Source: DATEGZ01 sp035519535 (GTDB lineage Bacteria; Acidobacteriota; Vicinamibacteria; Vicinamibacterales; SCN-69-37). From it: a stretch of DNA of 13,137 nt. The notes under the pieces are model-generated. The model saw only the letters and a list, made by a program, of their open reading frames with translations. It was not told the origin of the DNA and did no database searches. The position numbers and the translations under genes are program-made. The stretch lies in NCBI GenBank assembly GCA_035519535.1, contig DATIWF010000105.1, forward strand, positions 1 to 13,137, read 5' to 3'. Of this stretch, positions 12,595 through 13,137 are shown piece by piece (position 1 is the stretch's first letter; the number at the start of each line of letters is the position of its first letter).

Positions 12595-12772
12595 GATGGG
12601 AGATCGCCGATTGGAGATTGCATTGGGACAATGAGTGATTGGTGATTGGAATTGGCGATTGGGGGATGGCAATTGGCGATCGAGCCATTGAATTGACGCG
12701 TTCGCCAAAGACGATCACCCGATGAATCACTGGCCCAGTGCAATCTTCAATCAGCGATCCCCCATCTTCAAT
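12595..12772. repeat. Heptad-phased ATTGG repeats, both orientations, upstream of hemW
   Basis: From about 12609 the plus strand reads in sevens: CGATTGG, AGATTGC, ATTGGGA, CAATGAG, TGATTGG, TGATTGG, AATTGGC, GATTGGG, GGATGGC, AATTGGC, to about 12700. A second block at 12741-12772 has the opposite orientation (CAATCTT, CAATCAG, CGATCCC, CCATCTT, CAATGGC). Between them lies a 13-base inverted repeat (CACTGG C CCAGTG, 12728-12740). The words match those at 9032-9139. No gene is supported here. The tract ends almost at the hemW start codon, so the hemW promoter must lie within it or further upstream. Confidence 0.75.
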
Positions 12773-12793
12773 GGCCCGGCGCCCGGCCGGGCC
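12773..12793 (-). terminator. GC hairpin at the end of the DnaC-like gene
   Basis: The minus strand at the stop codon reads GGCCCGG, a seven-base loop, then CCGGGCC: a perfect seven-pair GC stem starting at the last base of the TAG. What follows (ATTGAAGATG) has no T run, so it is not a textbook intrinsic terminator. It may act in RNA 3'-end stability. Confidence 0.4.
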
Positions 12794-13137
12794 TAGCCCC
12801 GGCCCGCCTTACCGCCGGGCCACTTCAAATCCTTTGAGGGCTTGAGCTCGGCGCGGGCCTGACCTTGCGCGCGGGCCGGCAGCACGCGCCGTCCCTTGTT
12901 CTTCTTCCACAGCGTGGCGAGGTCATCGGGACCGCCGTTGGCCGGCAGCATGCGGTAGTCGCCGCCGTCGTACTCGAGGAACTCGCACATCTCGTGGAGG
13001 CGCGAGTGCAGGCGGAAGCCGACGCGGGCCTTGAGCGAGTCGATCTCCGTTTCGTCGGGCAGATCCTCGTAGTTCGTCGTGAAAATCGTCGGCCGCCGCT
13101 CGTTGTAGCGGGTGTTGACGATGAGGTTGATGGTCTC
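12793..13137 (-). CDS. DnaC/IstB-like ATP-binding protein, C-terminal part, cut by the window edge
   Basis: The open frame enters from the right edge and ends at the TAG at 12795-12793, giving 114 visible residues. They read ETINLIVNTRYNERRPTIFT, then TNYEDLP, then a region ending SRLHEMCEFLEYDGGDYRML. This is the distal half of an AAA+ ATPase domain of the DnaC/DnaI/IstB type: the I-x-x-RY-N-x-x-PTI-x-TTN segment with sensor-1 Thr/Asn, followed by SRL-x-E and DYR near the sensor-2 helix. The family loads replicative helicase or assists IS21 transposition. After DYR there is a roughly 45-residue basic tail rich in Lys, Arg, Gly and Ala (KKNKGRRVLPARAQG and KPSKDLKWPGGKAGRG) that is not part of the core fold and may bind DNA. 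The Walker motifs lie off the window. Confidence 0.82.
   Translation of the reverse strand, partial: ETINLIVNTRYNERRPTIFTTNYEDLPDETEIDSLKARVGFRLHSRLHEMCEFLEYDGGDYRMLPANGGPDDLATLWKKNKGRRVLPARAQGQARAELKPSKDLKWPGGKAGRG

Noticed and set aside
12591..12743. N-terminal extension of HemW
   Set aside because: The same repeat-derived low-complexity sequence appears, and the HemW core starts at LYLHIPFC right after the ATG at 12590.
12793..13137. IS21 helper ATPase (IstB) marking an insertion sequence
   Set aside because: No transposase or terminal inverted repeat is visible, and the basic C-terminal tail is not typical. It cannot be fully excluded because the 5' part lies outside the window.

Overview
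The window reads as a chromosomal stretch of a GC-rich, Gram-negative, aerobic heterotrophic bacterium, most likely an Acidobacteriota of the Vicinamibacteria type. This is inferred from the high GC content, signal-peptide plus beta-barrel proteins, a DUF6677-like membrane protein, and AT-richer heptad repeats between GC-rich genes. No rRNA or tRNA gene, CRISPR array, integrase or transposase was recognised. Seventeen protein-coding genes are supported. Sixteen are on the minus strand and one, an outer-membrane beta-barrel gene, is on the plus strand. Genes at both window edges are incomplete. No gap between genes exceeds about 205 bases, and most of the larger gaps hold short tandem repeats.

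Reading the minus strand from right to left: a truncated DnaC/IstB-like ATPase (12793-13137) precedes hemW (11442-12590), a radical-SAM heme chaperone-like protein. Next come three related small secreted proteins (10871-11350, 10239-10787, 9741-10157) that look like a tandemly expanded family with an ABM/NIPSNAP-like fold. The lone plus-strand gene (9196-9678) encodes a small beta-barrel protein. A catabolic block follows: acyl-CoA dehydrogenase (7871-9016), a single-polypeptide fusion of the MeaB GTPase with methylmalonyl-CoA epimerase (6514-7863), and an MBL-fold hydrolase (5681-6517). Then come the nucleoside-salvage pair mtnP (4762-5622) and a mycobacterial-type adenosine kinase (3827-4765), linked by an ATGA overlap. 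Four small membrane proteins follow (DUF2085, DUF6677-like, a 57-residue protein, VanZ family; 3771-2306). The run ends with enoyl-CoA hydratase (1513-2295), ribH (1048-1512), nusB (638-1051) and the 5' part of lysS (1-496).

Many of the minus-strand genes overlap by four bases or lie within about 15 bases of each other, so several multi-gene transcripts are likely. The acyl-CoA dehydrogenase, MeaB-epimerase and enoyl-CoA hydratase genes fit branched-chain amino acid, odd-chain fatty acid or propionate breakdown through methylmalonyl-CoA. MtnP and adenosine kinase recycle methylthioadenosine and adenosine. RibH, NusB and LysS are housekeeping.

The most unusual points are the direct MeaB-epimerase fusion, the three-copy secreted family, and the recurring intergenic repeats of several unrelated unit sequences that all have a 7-bp period.
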